From the NCBI GenBank assembly GCA_049671305.1, contig JBATUR010000034.1, positions 1 to 64,000 of the forward strand: a stretch of 64,000 nucleotides of DNA. The letters are read 5' to 3'. This document shows, piece after piece, positions 31,644 through 41,080 of the stretch (position 1 is the first letter of the stretch; each line of letters begins with the position of its first letter). This stretch comes from CADCTM01 sp049671305. Its GTDB lineage: Bacteria > Cyanobacteriota > Cyanobacteriia > Cyanobacteriales > Coleofasciculaceae. The translations under genes and the position numbers were made by a program. The notes beneath the pieces are model-generated. The model was given only the letters and a program-made list of their open reading frames with translations, had not been told where the DNA came from and did no database searches.

Positions 31644-34445
31644 TTATATATTGTGATTGAAAGTTGAGGAAACATCAATTAAACTTACAATTGCTTCATC
31701 CTCAAAAGCTTGTGCTAGTTCGATAACTTTATCAGCAAAGACAGCGTATTTTGGATTAGCTTGCTTAAGGCGATTTGCTTCTGCCTGAATGTCTAAAATA
31801 TAGCCACTTTTTGCGGCTTTAAGCAGAGTTGATAGCTCAGACTGTGGAGGAATTAGCATTTCACTAGAAACAGATATATCTTTAGTTCGATTATTCAATA
31901 CTGGCTTAACTTGATAAGTCCATTTTAAGTTTAAATACTTTTTTAATTGCTGAAGTAATTCTTCAGATTGTACAGGCTTAGGAATAAAATCATTACATCC
32001 TGCATCCCAACTTTGTTGGCGAGTAAAGCTAAACACACTTGCAGAAGAGGCGAGGATCGTAAGATTTTGAAAAGCTTCGGAAGCACGGAGGCGTTGAGTC
32101 ATTTCAAAACCATTCATTACAGGCATTGTTAGGTCTGTAATAATCAGGTTAGGCTGCTCTTTTGCTGCTTTCTCTATAGCTTCTTGTCCATTTTCAGCTT
32201 CAATCACTTCAAAGCCAATTGGCTTTAGCATATTAACAACTACGGAACGATTTTGCCAGCGGTCATCTACTATTAAGATCTTTTGTGGCTTTCCTGAGTA
32301 ACCAACTACAGTTTGATGACATTTAAGGGAAGCTAGCTCAATATTAGTTGTGGCTTCTTGTAAATCGAGATCAAACCAAAAATTACTGCCTTTTCCATAA
32401 GTACTTTCAACTTTAATTTCACTACCCATTATTTCGATAATTTTCTGACTAATTGCTAATCCTAAACCTGTACCTTCCACCTTCAGTGCATTGTCTCCTA
32501 CCTGCTCAAAAGGTAAAAAGATTTTCTCCAATTGTTCAGGAGTCATACCAACTCCACTGTCTTCTATTTGAAAGCGAATTTTGTAAATATGTGGCTGTGG
32601 CTCATTAGTTATTGGCTCTAAATTGATAGTAGGCGGATTTGCTACGTCTGTTACTACACCAACTTTAAAGATTACACTACCTTCACTTGTAAACTTAATT
32701 GCGTTTCCTAAAAGATTAATTAATACTTGACGCAAACGTTTTTGATCAGCATTAACTGCTAGAGGTAAAGGATTCAGGATCTGATAGGTAAAGTTAATTT
32801 CTTTTTGTTCAGCTTTTAAGTAACAAATTTCCTTAACTTCTTGTAAAAAGGGTAGAATTTGAAAATCTGTTAGTTGAAGCTCTAGTTTTCTTGCCTCAAT
32901 TTTAGAAATATCTAAAATATCATTAATTAACATTAAAAGATGGGAACCGCATTGATAAATAATACCAAGTCCATCTTGTTGTTTAGAAGTAGTTGTGGGC
33001 TCTTGTTTTAAAATTTGTGCATAGCCAAGAATGCCATTAAGAGGCGTACGAAGTTCATGGCTCATATTTGTTAAAAATTCGCTTTTAGCTTGGTTAGCAG
33101 CATCAGCAGATTCTTTGGCTATTTTTAATTCAGTAGTTCTTTTTTCTACCCGTTTTTCTAATTCATCATTCGTCTGTTCTAGAAAAGTAAAAGACTGTCT
33201 AAGTTGACCAGCCATACCATTAAAAGCTTGCGCCAAAACGCTCAATTCTTTAATAAATTTAACATCCACAGTTTGATTGAGGTTGCCAGCAGCAATAGCA
33301 CGACTTGCTTCACTTAAGCGCAAAATTGGCTTAACAATCCAATGAGAAGTATAGATTCCTAAGCCTGTAGCTATTACTAATGCCCACAAACAAAGTAAAA
33401 TTGTGTTGCGGTTGTTAGCATTAATTTGATCCATAAAATCAGTTTCAGGAACAACCACAACTACTAACCAATCTATGCCTAACTTATCCCGCCAAGGAGT
33501 AACTTGTACAAATTGGCGCTCACCTTTTAAGTTAAAATCAATTTCTTGATTAGCTTTAATATCCTGAAAATTACCAAACTTTGTTTTTAAATATTGAGCT
33601 GTTGATTTAATTAAAGGATCTTGACTACTTATAGTATTAAGTCGTTGAGCTTTGCCCTGAACTGTAACATAAGGCAATTCACTAGCTGAACTAGCAACTA
33701 GTAAACCGCTACGTTCTACAATAAAAATCTTTCCTGATCTGCTAACTTTTAAGTTGCTTAAAAAATCACTAATTTGTGAAAGCAGATGATCGATGCTTAA
33801 AACACCAATAATCTTTTTATTCTGATCGTAAACGGGATAGCTAGAAGAAATTGATAAAACCTCTGGCTTATCTTCCCATTGATAAATGCTGCTCCATATT
33901 GGTTTGCCAGTCTTTAAAGGCTCTGTATACCAAGCCTCTGTACGGGGGTCCCAATCTTTAACTATTAGCTGTTTGCTGCGATTTCCAAGTTGGTCTGTTG
34001 CGTAAACAAAGAGTTTTCCAAGTTGAGTTTGCTCAGAAACTTCATTAATTAGTAACTCTCCTTCGTTAAGACGTTCAACTCCAATAAATTCACCTTTTGT
34101 ATTACCATAAGAAATATAGCCAACATCGAACACCTGCATTTGTTTCCAAAAATACTGTCCGGTGCTGGTAAAATCTTGTAAATTTAATAAACCTAAATCA
34201 ACCGCATCCAAATTAAGTTGATTGAGCTGATGAGGAGTAGCTAAGTAACTATCAAGATGCTGATCGACAAGGTTGCTGGCTTTATCAATTAACTGATGAG
34301 CAAGATCATTGACTGCCTGTTGGCTATTTCTAAAAGAAAGATACCCAACTAGTCCTACCGCTGCCATGATTTGTGCAACAAAGGGTATCACCAGAACGAG
34401 GCGGAGTGGGACTTTATGTTCATTTTTGTTACCCGGAGTTGGCAT
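31644..34445 (-). CDS. Membrane hybrid histidine kinase with extracellular Cache domain
   Basis: The 933-residue kinase has two membrane helices (about 20-35 and 345-365) flanking a double-Cache sensor (about 40-335; DWDPRTEAWYTEPLKTGKP is typical). A HAMP linker follows (about 365-420), then HisKA with His463 in NMSHELRTPLNGI, HATPase (about 565-700; GTGLGLAISQKIIEIMGS) and a receiver domain with Asp771 in LIITDLTMPVMNG. About 90 helical residues close the protein. It senses an outside ligand that I cannot name. The receiver-kinase gene follows it on the same strand after 100 bases, so the two may form one pathway. Confidence 0.93.
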   Translation of the reverse strand: MPTPGNKNEHKVPLRLVLVIPFVAQIMAAVGLVGYLSFRNSQQAVNDLAHQLIDKASNLVDQHLDSYLATPHQLNQLNLDAVDLGLLNLQDFTSTGQYFWKQMQVFDVGYISYGNTKGEFIGVERLNEGELLINEVSEQTQLGKLFVYATDQLGNRSKQLIVKDWDPRTEAWYTEPLKTGKPIWSSIYQWEDKPEVLSISSSYPVYDQNKKIIGVLSIDHLLSQISDFLSNLKVSRSGKIFIVERSGLLVASSASELPYVTVQGKAQRLNTISSQDPLIKSTAQYLKTKFGNFQDIKANQEIDFNLKGERQFVQVTPWRDKLGIDWLVVVVVPETDFMDQINANNRNTILLCLWALVIATGLGIYTSHWIVKPILRLSEASRAIAAGNLNQTVDVKFIKELSVLAQAFNGMAGQLRQSFTFLEQTNDELEKRVEKRTTELKIAKESADAANQAKSEFLTNMSHELRTPLNGILGYAQILKQEPTTTSKQQDGLGIIYQCGSHLLMLINDILDISKIEARKLELQLTDFQILPFLQEVKEICYLKAEQKEINFTYQILNPLPLAVNADQKRLRQVLINLLGNAIKFTSEGSVIFKVGVVTDVANPPTINLEPITNEPQPHIYKIRFQIEDSGVGMTPEQLEKIFLPFEQVGDNALKVEGTGLGLAISQKIIEIMGSEIKVESTYGKGSNFWFDLDLQEATTNIELASLKCHQTVVGYSGKPQKILIVDDRWQNRSVVVNMLKPIGFEVIEAENGQEAIEKAAKEQPNLIITDLTMPVMNGFEMTQRLRASEAFQNLTILASSASVFSFTRQQSWDAGCNDFIPKPVQSEELLQQLKKYLNLKWTYQVKPVLNNRTKDISVSSEMLIPPQSELSTLLKAAKSGYILDIQAEANRLKQANPKYAVFADKVIELAQAFEDEAIVSLIDVSSTFNHNI

Positions 34446-34657
34446 GGTTTTTGAACTCTTAGCAGTCGAGGAATAAACTAGTACCTAAAAATTGACCTAT
34501 TGATCAAAAATAACATTTACAGCTAACCTGATTTTTAATAATATTTAAAATTCCTAGTCTTATCTTCTTAATATAGGTGTTATCTGAAGCAATATTTGTG
34601 ATAATTATCAATGTGCCTAACCATTCTTGACACAATTTATCCTGATTTTTTTAGTTT

Positions 34658-35251
34658 ATGGGTGTCCCAACCTTTGTTTTAGCTTCTGCTTCACCAGCTC
34701 GTAAACGCTTGTTACAAAATGCGGGTATTGAACCAATGGTTTGTATTAGCGATTTTGATGAGTCTCAAATTCAACTAACTGAACCAGTAAATTTAGTGGA
34801 GACTCTGGCGTTGCACAAAGCTCAAGCTGTTGCCAGTCAATGGAAGGAGGCATTGGTATTAGGTTGTGATTCGGTTTTGAGTGTGGGAGGTGAAATTCAT
34901 GGCAAACCCAAGGATAAAGAAGAAGCGATCGCACGTTGGCAAAAAATGCGCGGCAGTGAAGGCAATCTTTACACAGGTCATGCTTTGATTGACTTAGCTC
35001 AACAGAAAACCCTAGTACGCTGCGGCATCACTAAAGTCTATTTTGCCGAAGTTAGCGATCGCCAAATTGCTGCCTACGTCGCTACAGGTGAACCTCTAAA
35101 ATGCGCTGGCTGCTTTGCCTTAGAAGGTCGTGGCTCACTTTTTGTCGAAAAACTTGAAGGGTGTCATACCAATGTTATTGGTCTTAGCTTACCGCTTTTG
35201 CGGCAAATGTTGGCTCAACTAGGATACGACGCCACAGATTTTTGGCAATAA
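34658..35251 (+). CDS. maf: Maf-family nucleoside triphosphate pyrophosphatase
   Basis: The 197-residue protein is a standard Maf enzyme that hydrolyses non-canonical or excess nucleotides. Signature stretches are LASASPARKRLLQNAGI at the N terminus, SDFDES, LALHKAQAVA, VLGCDSVLSVGGEIHGKP and MRGSEGNLYTGH. GCFALEGRGSLFVEKLEGC near the end contains the usual late family motif. It starts the plus-strand run that leads into the four-gene cluster. Confidence 0.93.
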   Translation: MGVPTFVLASASPARKRLLQNAGIEPMVCISDFDESQIQLTEPVNLVETLALHKAQAVASQWKEALVLGCDSVLSVGGEIHGKPKDKEEAIARWQKMRGSEGNLYTGHALIDLAQQKTLVRCGITKVYFAEVSDRQIAAYVATGEPLKCAGCFALEGRGSLFVEKLEGCHTNVIGLSLPLLRQMLAQLGYDATDFWQ

Positions 35252-35382
35252 AAAAAGCAAGTTGAGAATATAAACCGCCAGCAGCCGTCAAAATTCGCAA
35301 CATTGCCCAAGGGATGCTCTATTTAATGCCGTTCTGGGCTAATATGCAAGCTAACTGCAAAGCCAGAGGCAAGCCTAAACCT

Positions 35383-35805
35383 ATGTCAACCAGCGACGAC
35401 TTCAAACAACAACTCAAAGCAGGCAAGATTATTGATGCTCTTACCCTGGCACTGGGTGAAGCCGTTGAGTTAGAAATTACCACCTGGGTATCTTCAGCTA
35501 ATGACTCAAAAACCTCAGTTGAAGCAACATCATCTTCTGACCGGATGCGGACTCGCATTAATATAGTTGATGGTGACATTAATAATGAAGTTGGTACTCA
35601 GTTTATTGGCGATGGTCCTTATACCGAACTACAACAATTTCACTCGTCGCAGGTTCAAGATGCACCGCTGATGATCCAGCACAATTTGGCAAATTTGCAA
35701 CAACTATTTAGTGTTTTAACTAGCACATTATCCCAACTACCAACGGCATCACCCAGGCGAGTTGAAGGCAATTCGGTACTGCCAGCCTCTGAGGATAATT
35801 CTTAA
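35383..35805 (+). CDS. Unknown protein, short paralogue of the next gene
   Basis: The 140-residue protein opens MSTSDDFKQQLKAGKIIDAL, followed by a domain with VELEITTWVS, DRMRTRINIVDGDINNEVGT, FIGDGPYTELQQFHSSQV and a helical end. The next gene starts with the same domain (MAPSDDFKAQLKAGNINEAL), clearly by duplication. I do not recognise the family outside cyanobacterial hypothetical proteins. The start at 35383 matches the paralogue's start. First of four co-directional genes. Confidence 0.75.
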   Translation: MSTSDDFKQQLKAGKIIDALTLALGEAVELEITTWVSSANDSKTSVEATSSSDRMRTRINIVDGDINNEVGTQFIGDGPYTELQQFHSSQVQDAPLMIQHNLANLQQLFSVLTSTLSQLPTASPRRVEGNSVLPASEDNS

Positions 35806-35945
35806 ATTGTGCCAGTTGAGAGGCACTCACAAAAGCACCACAGCGATCGCGATCCTTCTTTTGTTAAATTTGACAAAACGTCAAAAAAACCACCTTCGCA
35901 CTTTCCTTGTCGGCAAACCGCCTAACATTACTTAGGACTATTATT

Positions 35946-37667
35946 ATGGCGCCGAGCGATGATTTCAAAGCACAACTCAAGGCAGGCAACATTAACGAAG
36001 CCCTGTCCTTGGCTCTCAATGGAGCCGTTGACTTAAAAATTACAACTTGGGTAACCACAGGCGATAAACAAACACTTTCCCAGCCAGGTCATCGCCTTCG
36101 CACCCGTATTAATACAATTGAAGGCAAAGTTGACAACGAAATTGGCGACCAGTTTATTAGTAACGGTCCCTACCGAGAACTACGGCAATTTCACCTTGAG
36201 CAAGTAAGCCAAGGCAGCGAGATTATTCACAGCAACCTCAAGAGCTTGCAAACCTTATTTGATGTGGTAATTGCCATGCAGTCGGCACAACGCCGCATTG
36301 CCTCCCTGCCTTCGTTTCCGGGGTCTTTTGTCCTTGAGCCATCATCTGATCAGCAGTTGTTGCCAACGGCTCCCGCTCAGACTGATGCTAGTTTATTAAC
36401 TGAGCCAAGTGAAGATGTTGAAGACTTAGCAGCCGTTCCTGACTCACTAAGTGAAGATGTTGAAGAATTAGCAGCCGTTCCTGACTCACTAAGTGAAGTT
36501 GCCACACCTGTGCCTCAGATAGAAGTGCCTGCAACCGTTTCTGGCGTCCCCGCCGCGACTCCACCAGAGGTACTGATAGAGGAAGACGAAGACGAAGAAG
36601 ATGATTGGGACGACTCAGTATTAGACTTACTAGAATCCTTGCCAGTCGGACCACCTGAACTAGAGGCGTTGGATGATTCAGAAGAGGAAGACTGGAGAAA
36701 CTTTATTGAAGAAGATGATGCGCCTGATCCTGAATTAGATTCGCCTAGCACTGAAGACTGGGGCATCCTCACTGCGGCAGATTTTGAACCGCCAACAGAA
36801 ACAAATCTTGAGTCGCCGAAGCTTCCCGAAGATTTGGGCGAATTAATTAAAGAGGAGCCACTAACTAGTAATTTGGCAACTCAGGATTCGGAAAAACTGA
36901 GTTTTGAGGACTTGCCGTCGCCTACTGAAACACCTGTTGTCATCCCAGAAACCTTAATTCCTGAAGAGGAAGACTGGGGAGATTTAATTGAGGACGAAAT
37001 GCCTGTATTGGCGAATAAACCAGTACCGAGCCTGGAGTCATTAAATCTAGAAGAAGATGAGGAGTGGGATGATTGGGTTGTAGAGTCGGAACCTCTACAA
37101 GATTCATCAATAAGCCGTTTGGAGTCATTGGATGTGGCTGATGATGATGACTGGGATGATTTTGAGGAAGATGCTGATCCTTTTGCCGCAGCGCCCACTA
37201 ATTCTGAATTAAACGAAGATGCTGATTGGGATAACTTTTCTGTTGATGAATTGGAACCTTATAGCGGATTGCTGGATTTAGATACTAATGTGGGAGCAGG
37301 TTTTGATTTGTCTGGTAGTTTTGAAGACTTGAATGTTGCCAAGCCCCAAGACAAGGATTACTTAGAGCGCCCACAACAGCAATTCAGCAAACCAGATGAT
37401 CAAAATGCTAATGATTTGATGGCAGTTTTCTTTGGGGATGAGCTAGAGCCTGCTGATGCCGAGGCAGCACCTGATCAGAATACAGACAAAACAGAAGAGG
37501 AACTCTTTGCTGATATGCAGTTTGAGGAGTTTTTGGCTAATGGCAACAGTGCCTCGGAGGAGTCTGAGGCTAAGGCTAAGGCTGACTTGGAAGCACCTCC
37601 AGCGTCTGCTGAGATAATCCTGCCGCCCCCGCCAGATGCAAGTCACTTGCCAAATCAAAATAATTAA
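35946..37667 (+). CDS. Unknown acidic protein with the same N-terminal domain as its neighbour
   Basis: Of the 573 residues, the first 110 repeat the domain of the preceding protein (DFKAQLKAGNINEALSLALN, RLRTRINTIEGKVDNEIGDQ, GPYRELRQFHLEQ). The rest is a long, highly acidic, probably disordered tail with recurrent EEDWGDLIE/DDDWDDFEED motifs in which Trp is set between acidic residues. A 42-base tandem duplication (36408-36491) repeats 14 residues, SEDVEDLAAVPDSL. Such tails often bind basic proteins or act as spacers. It is followed after 17 bases by the third gene, so co-translation is likely. Confidence 0.75.
   Translation: MAPSDDFKAQLKAGNINEALSLALNGAVDLKITTWVTTGDKQTLSQPGHRLRTRINTIEGKVDNEIGDQFISNGPYRELRQFHLEQVSQGSEIIHSNLKSLQTLFDVVIAMQSAQRRIASLPSFPGSFVLEPSSDQQLLPTAPAQTDASLLTEPSEDVEDLAAVPDSLSEDVEELAAVPDSLSEVATPVPQIEVPATVSGVPAATPPEVLIEEDEDEEDDWDDSVLDLLESLPVGPPELEALDDSEEEDWRNFIEEDDAPDPELDSPSTEDWGILTAADFEPPTETNLESPKLPEDLGELIKEEPLTSNLATQDSEKLSFEDLPSPTETPVVIPETLIPEEEDWGDLIEDEMPVLANKPVPSLESLNLEEDEEWDDWVVESEPLQDSSISRLESLDVADDDDWDDFEEDADPFAAAPTNSELNEDADWDNFSVDELEPYSGLLDLDTNVGAGFDLSGSFEDLNVAKPQDKDYLERPQQQFSKPDDQNANDLMAVFFGDELEPADAEAAPDQNTDKTEEELFADMQFEEFLANGNSASEESEAKAKADLEAPPASAEIILPPPPDASHLPNQNN
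36408..36491 (+). repeat. 42-bp tandem duplication inside the acidic protein gene
   Basis: Bases 36408-36449 and 36450-36491 are near-identical; they differ by one Asp-to-Glu codon. The unit codes for 14 residues in frame. Confidence 0.9.
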
Positions 37668-37684
37668 ACTTAGGGAGGTTGACG

Positions 37685-38551
37685 ATGATTGATACCAGAT
37701 CTCGTAAGGGCAAAGAAATTACGAACTTGCCAGAATCAAATAGTAAACGTTTTACTCCGGGTCTGAATCGCAACCTCAATGAGTTTTTGCAGTCGTTGGG
37801 AGAAGTGCTGATTGATATTACGGCGCTAGAAGTTAATACGATGGTTGTGGAGCGCATTACGGGGGATAAGTTTATTGCTTGGGAGGCGTATCGAGATATT
37901 TATCCAATTTGTGAGGAATATTTGGCACAAGAGGGGGTTGATGAATCTTTACGCGATCGCTATTTGGAATTACGCAAAAATTTAGAATTAGCCTACACGC
38001 TGATTTTGGCTGATGCGACTTCTGAATTTTATGATCCAACTGTCTTACAATTAGCAACTGAAGAAAAGCAAATTCTCACCGATCCGACGGTAAAATGGCA
38101 AGAAATTTATACCAGACTTCCTAACCCAACCAGTTCAACAAATTTGACTGAAATCGTCAAGGCTCAAGAGCTTTTGCACAACTGCCGATTTTTAAGAAGT
38201 TTGCGTAAAATTAGTGAACTAAAAGCAGCCTTAGATAATCGTAATCGAGCTTTGCAAAGAAGACAAGATGAGCAATTGTATACGGAAACTGAGGCGGTAA
38301 TGGAACCGGTGCTAACAGATTTAATCTATGCTCAAACGATTATTCAGCTTGATGGTGAAATTATTAATCGCTACTCTCAAGAAATTTTTGCTCATCCTCA
38401 TCGTGAGGTGATTTTGGGAATTCATCAACAAGGTGTGATGGCGAGTGAGAAGCAGTGGCGCGGATTGTTAGAGTTTATCATTGGTTTGGTACAAACAACG
38501 CTGCAACGGGGCGGGGGCAAAAATTCGTCTCCTTGGAATGTTTCTAAGTAA
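37685..38551 (+). CDS. Unknown protein, third gene of the cluster
   Basis: The 288-residue protein is soluble and largely helical, with no motif I can assign. Notable stretches are FTPGLNRNLNEFLQSLGEVL, AYTLILADATSEFYD, ELLHNCRFLRSLRKISELKA and VLGIHQQGVM-like VILGIHQQGVMASEKQWRG. AGGGAGG ends seven bases before the ATG at 37685, a strong ribosome site. The tight spacing to the acidic protein gene implies one operon. Confidence 0.7.
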   Translation: MIDTRSRKGKEITNLPESNSKRFTPGLNRNLNEFLQSLGEVLIDITALEVNTMVVERITGDKFIAWEAYRDIYPICEEYLAQEGVDESLRDRYLELRKNLELAYTLILADATSEFYDPTVLQLATEEKQILTDPTVKWQEIYTRLPNPTSSTNLTEIVKAQELLHNCRFLRSLRKISELKAALDNRNRALQRRQDEQLYTETEAVMEPVLTDLIYAQTIIQLDGEIINRYSQEIFAHPHREVILGIHQQGVMASEKQWRGLLEFIIGLVQTTLQRGGGKNSSPWNVSK

Positions 38552-38625
38552 ATTATTAAAAATACTAAGATTAAGCGTTAAAAATTAAAGTTTATACAAT
38601 TTTTAAGGTTTAATTTTTAATCATC

Positions 38626-39318
38626 ATGCGGCATCAACCCAATCATTTTAATAACAACAGTTTAGATTTAGAACCATATATTGAATTTGAAAAAGAGCGC
38701 ATTAGTCGTCGGCAAGTTATACTACATAGTGTTCACTTTAATTTAGATAAAGATATTCTCCTCAAAATTCAAGAGGCTCAAACTTTAGGATTGCGGCTTT
38801 ATATCTCCCGCAAATTGTTAGCAGATTTACGCGAGTATGCTCTAATTAGCTCATGCTTAACTTTCTCTACCTATTATCTACGAGGTGGCGCTCAAGAAGC
38901 TTTAATGCGGAGTGTGATTGTTGCCGATGGCGATGTTTTTAACCAAATTAGAAGTGATTGTTTAGAGCGTCCTAATTTTTGTCGCCAAGTTGCTTCTGCT
39001 CATTACTGGATTATCGCTCAACTGTTGTCTCAGCTACGTTTGGGAGCATTTTTGAGGTTAAATTTGCTGTCTTGGTTACTTGCTTTGTTAATAGTTATCT
39101 TAGTAATTATACCGCTGATTTTGCTGCTAATCAGGGTTAATCTTTGGCTATTATTGCCATTATTGCTAGTTGGTTTGATAGTATTAATAGTATTACAAAA
39201 ATTCTTATTGCCAGTAGTTCGTAATTTAATCTTCCGTCAAATGTTGTCTGGTTTACTCAACAATAAACCGTTGCCAAAAAGGTTTGCTAGAGGGATTTTG
39301 GCTCGGTTTGTTTCATAG
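38626..39318 (+). CDS. Unknown membrane protein, last gene of the cluster
   Basis: The 230-residue protein has a soluble N-terminal domain of about 130 residues (IEFEKERISRRQVILHSVHF, RKLLADLREYALI) followed by two Leu/Ile-rich membrane helices close together (about 142-165 and 168-192) and a short basic tail (KPLPKRFARGILARFVS). It could anchor the soluble products of the three preceding genes. The family is unknown to me. A strong terminator follows 16 bases after the stop. Confidence 0.7.
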   Translation: MRHQPNHFNNNSLDLEPYIEFEKERISRRQVILHSVHFNLDKDILLKIQEAQTLGLRLYISRKLLADLREYALISSCLTFSTYYLRGGAQEALMRSVIVADGDVFNQIRSDCLERPNFCRQVASAHYWIIAQLLSQLRLGAFLRLNLLSWLLALLIVILVIIPLILLLIRVNLWLLLPLLLVGLIVLIVLQKFLLPVVRNLIFRQMLSGLLNNKPLPKRFARGILARFVS

Positions 39319-39334
39319 TCTTTATGTAAATGCT

Positions 39335-39378
39335 CAACTTCTTAATTAAATTTTTAACTAAGAAGTTGCGGCTTTTTT
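39335..39378 (+). terminator. Rho-independent terminator ending the four-gene cluster
   Basis: CAACTTCTTA pairs perfectly with TAAGAAGTTG across a 14-base AT-rich loop, then CGGC and six T. Confidence 0.85.
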
Positions 39379-39436
39379 CTGGCATTGCTAATTTAAGCGA
39401 GGTACATTGATTTTTGTGACCTCTTACCCCATTTAA

Positions 39437-39706
39437 CTAACAAACTTCGCCCAACTGACAACGGTGCAAAATCATTTCCCCGTGGTCTGGAATCCAAACT
39501 GTCCATTCTGTGTCAGAGTTTTGGCACAATAATAGTGCTTCGTCGTGACTGTAGGGATTGGGCAGTTCTTGAAGTTTAACCCAGGTAGAAGCTTGTAGTG
39601 GTTCTGCCAGGGTTGTTGACCAATTGAGGGAGGGTAAGCTAGTTTTTGATTGGCTTAAAGCGTGTTTCATCTGGCTGATATCCTTTCCTACCCAAATTAC
39701 GCTCAT
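39437..39706 (-). CDS. Small hypothetical cyanobacterial protein
   Basis: The 89-residue protein starts MSVIWVGKDISQMKHALSQS and ends in a Trp-, Cys- and His-containing stretch (NSDTEWTVWIPDHGEMILH). No signal or membrane helix. It converges with the four-gene cluster. I recognise no domain; its even composition and normal codon use support a real gene. Confidence 0.6.
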   Translation of the reverse strand: MSVIWVGKDISQMKHALSQSKTSLPSLNWSTTLAEPLQASTWVKLQELPNPYSHDEALLLCQNSDTEWTVWIPDHGEMILHRCQLGEVC

Positions 39707-39821
39707 GCTAAGAACAACTTGGAAAGGTATAAAGAAAAATGTTTCTGTATTTAATGATACAGATTTTTAGGATAGAACCAGTAAATGTTTAATAACTTTA
39801 CGTTTTTTGGTTGGGCGCGAT

Positions 39822-40946
39822 TTAGCGGTTAACTGGTATTGGGGTGGTGTCTGTGGTTTGTGCCACCAGTATGGCTTCTTGTTCGGCTTGTAGCTTGGGT
39901 TTCAGGTAAAGATTTTCTAGCAGCACCGCCGCCCCAGCGACCCAAGGTGGGACAATTAAGGCGCCGATGATGCCTAAAACTTGGGTTCCGCCTAATACTG
40001 CAAGGAGTTGATACAAGGGGTGTACTTTGACAGAATTACCAACTAGCAAGGGGTCTAGGACGTAGGTTTCCAGATTTTGGATAATTACAAACAAGAGTAG
40101 CGTCCAAAAAAAGGTCAGTCCGCCTTGGGCAATGGCGACAATGAGGGCGGGAATTGCACCTAAAACGGGACCGAAAAAGGGGATTAAGTTGGTGACGCCA
40201 GCAATTACACCTAAAGCGACGGCAAATTCGCTAAGTCCTAAAACTCTTAAGCCGATGGTAATGGCAATGCCTAAAATTCCTGAAACCAAGACACGTCCTT
40301 GGATATAGCCGCCCATCCGCTGTGCCACGGGGGCAACTTGGGCTTCTAGGCGTTCATCCCAAGGTTTGGGGAATAAACTGACTAAGCCTTGAATCAGGCT
40401 TTTTGAGCCGGAAAGGAGATAGCCGGAAAGCACCAATGACAAAATTAAGCTAAAAAAGCCGCCGAGGATACCGCGTGTGACACTGTAGGAACGTACTACA
40501 AGCTGTTGACTGGAACGAATTAGCCAACCGCTAATGGCTTGGGTGTTAAATAGTTGACGAATGGGGGTGGGGGAATCTGGTCCACCGATGCCGAAACGTA
40601 TGATTAGGTTCTCTAGAAGCGATCGCACAATTTCTAAGTAGGCTGGCAGTCTGCGGATCAAGCGCTCAATTTGCTGGACAACTGTGGGACCAATTAAAAC
40701 TCCGACTCCTGTCAAAAGGGAAATTAAGCTCAAATAGACGACGATAACCGCCAACCAACGGGGAATTTGCAGTTTTTGAGCTTTCTCAATAACCGGTGAT
40801 AGTGTTGCTGCCAAAACCACGGCAATCATTAAGGTTACGAGCAAACCACGCAACTGCCATAGTAAGACCAACAACAAGCCAATCGAAACAACAAGCAACA
40901 AATTGACCAGGGAAACAGTCAGACGTTGCTTAGGTATTGTATTCAA
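39822..40946 (-). CDS. AI-2E/PerM-family membrane transporter
   Basis: The 374-residue protein has about eight membrane helices with the family landmarks: a paired N-terminal helix region (LLVLLWQLRGLLVTLMIAVV then LSPVIEKAQKLQIPRWLAVI), VLVSGILGIAITIGLRVLGL and GVTNLIPFFGPVLGAIPALI. Members export diverse small molecules or Na+; the AI-2 name comes from one E. coli protein and should not be taken as the substrate here. It stands alone between two intergenic gaps. Confidence 0.9.
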   Translation of the reverse strand: MNTIPKQRLTVSLVNLLLVVSIGLLLVLLWQLRGLLVTLMIAVVLAATLSPVIEKAQKLQIPRWLAVIVVYLSLISLLTGVGVLIGPTVVQQIERLIRRLPAYLEIVRSLLENLIIRFGIGGPDSPTPIRQLFNTQAISGWLIRSSQQLVVRSYSVTRGILGGFFSLILSLVLSGYLLSGSKSLIQGLVSLFPKPWDERLEAQVAPVAQRMGGYIQGRVLVSGILGIAITIGLRVLGLSEFAVALGVIAGVTNLIPFFGPVLGAIPALIVAIAQGGLTFFWTLLLFVIIQNLETYVLDPLLVGNSVKVHPLYQLLAVLGGTQVLGIIGALIVPPWVAGAAVLLENLYLKPKLQAEQEAILVAQTTDTTPIPVNR

Positions 40947-41080
40947 CTAAACTGCCTCCTCTTCATAGAATTTACCCTCAAGCTGAACATTATAAATTTT
41001 AGTTTAGAGCAAGCTATCTTTAAATCCAACGTTTTGGGGATTTAGTGATAGTTTGAGTTTTTCAAGCTTCTCAAAATATC

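Noticed and set aside
36388..37198. Several Ser- or Leu-rich minus-strand open frames
   Set aside because: They mirror the Asp/Glu-rich acidic tail coded on the plus strand.
39822..40946. A quorum-sensing (AI-2) role for the PerM-like transporter
   Set aside because: The family name comes from one E. coli member; no luxS or lsr gene is present and the substrate is not readable.
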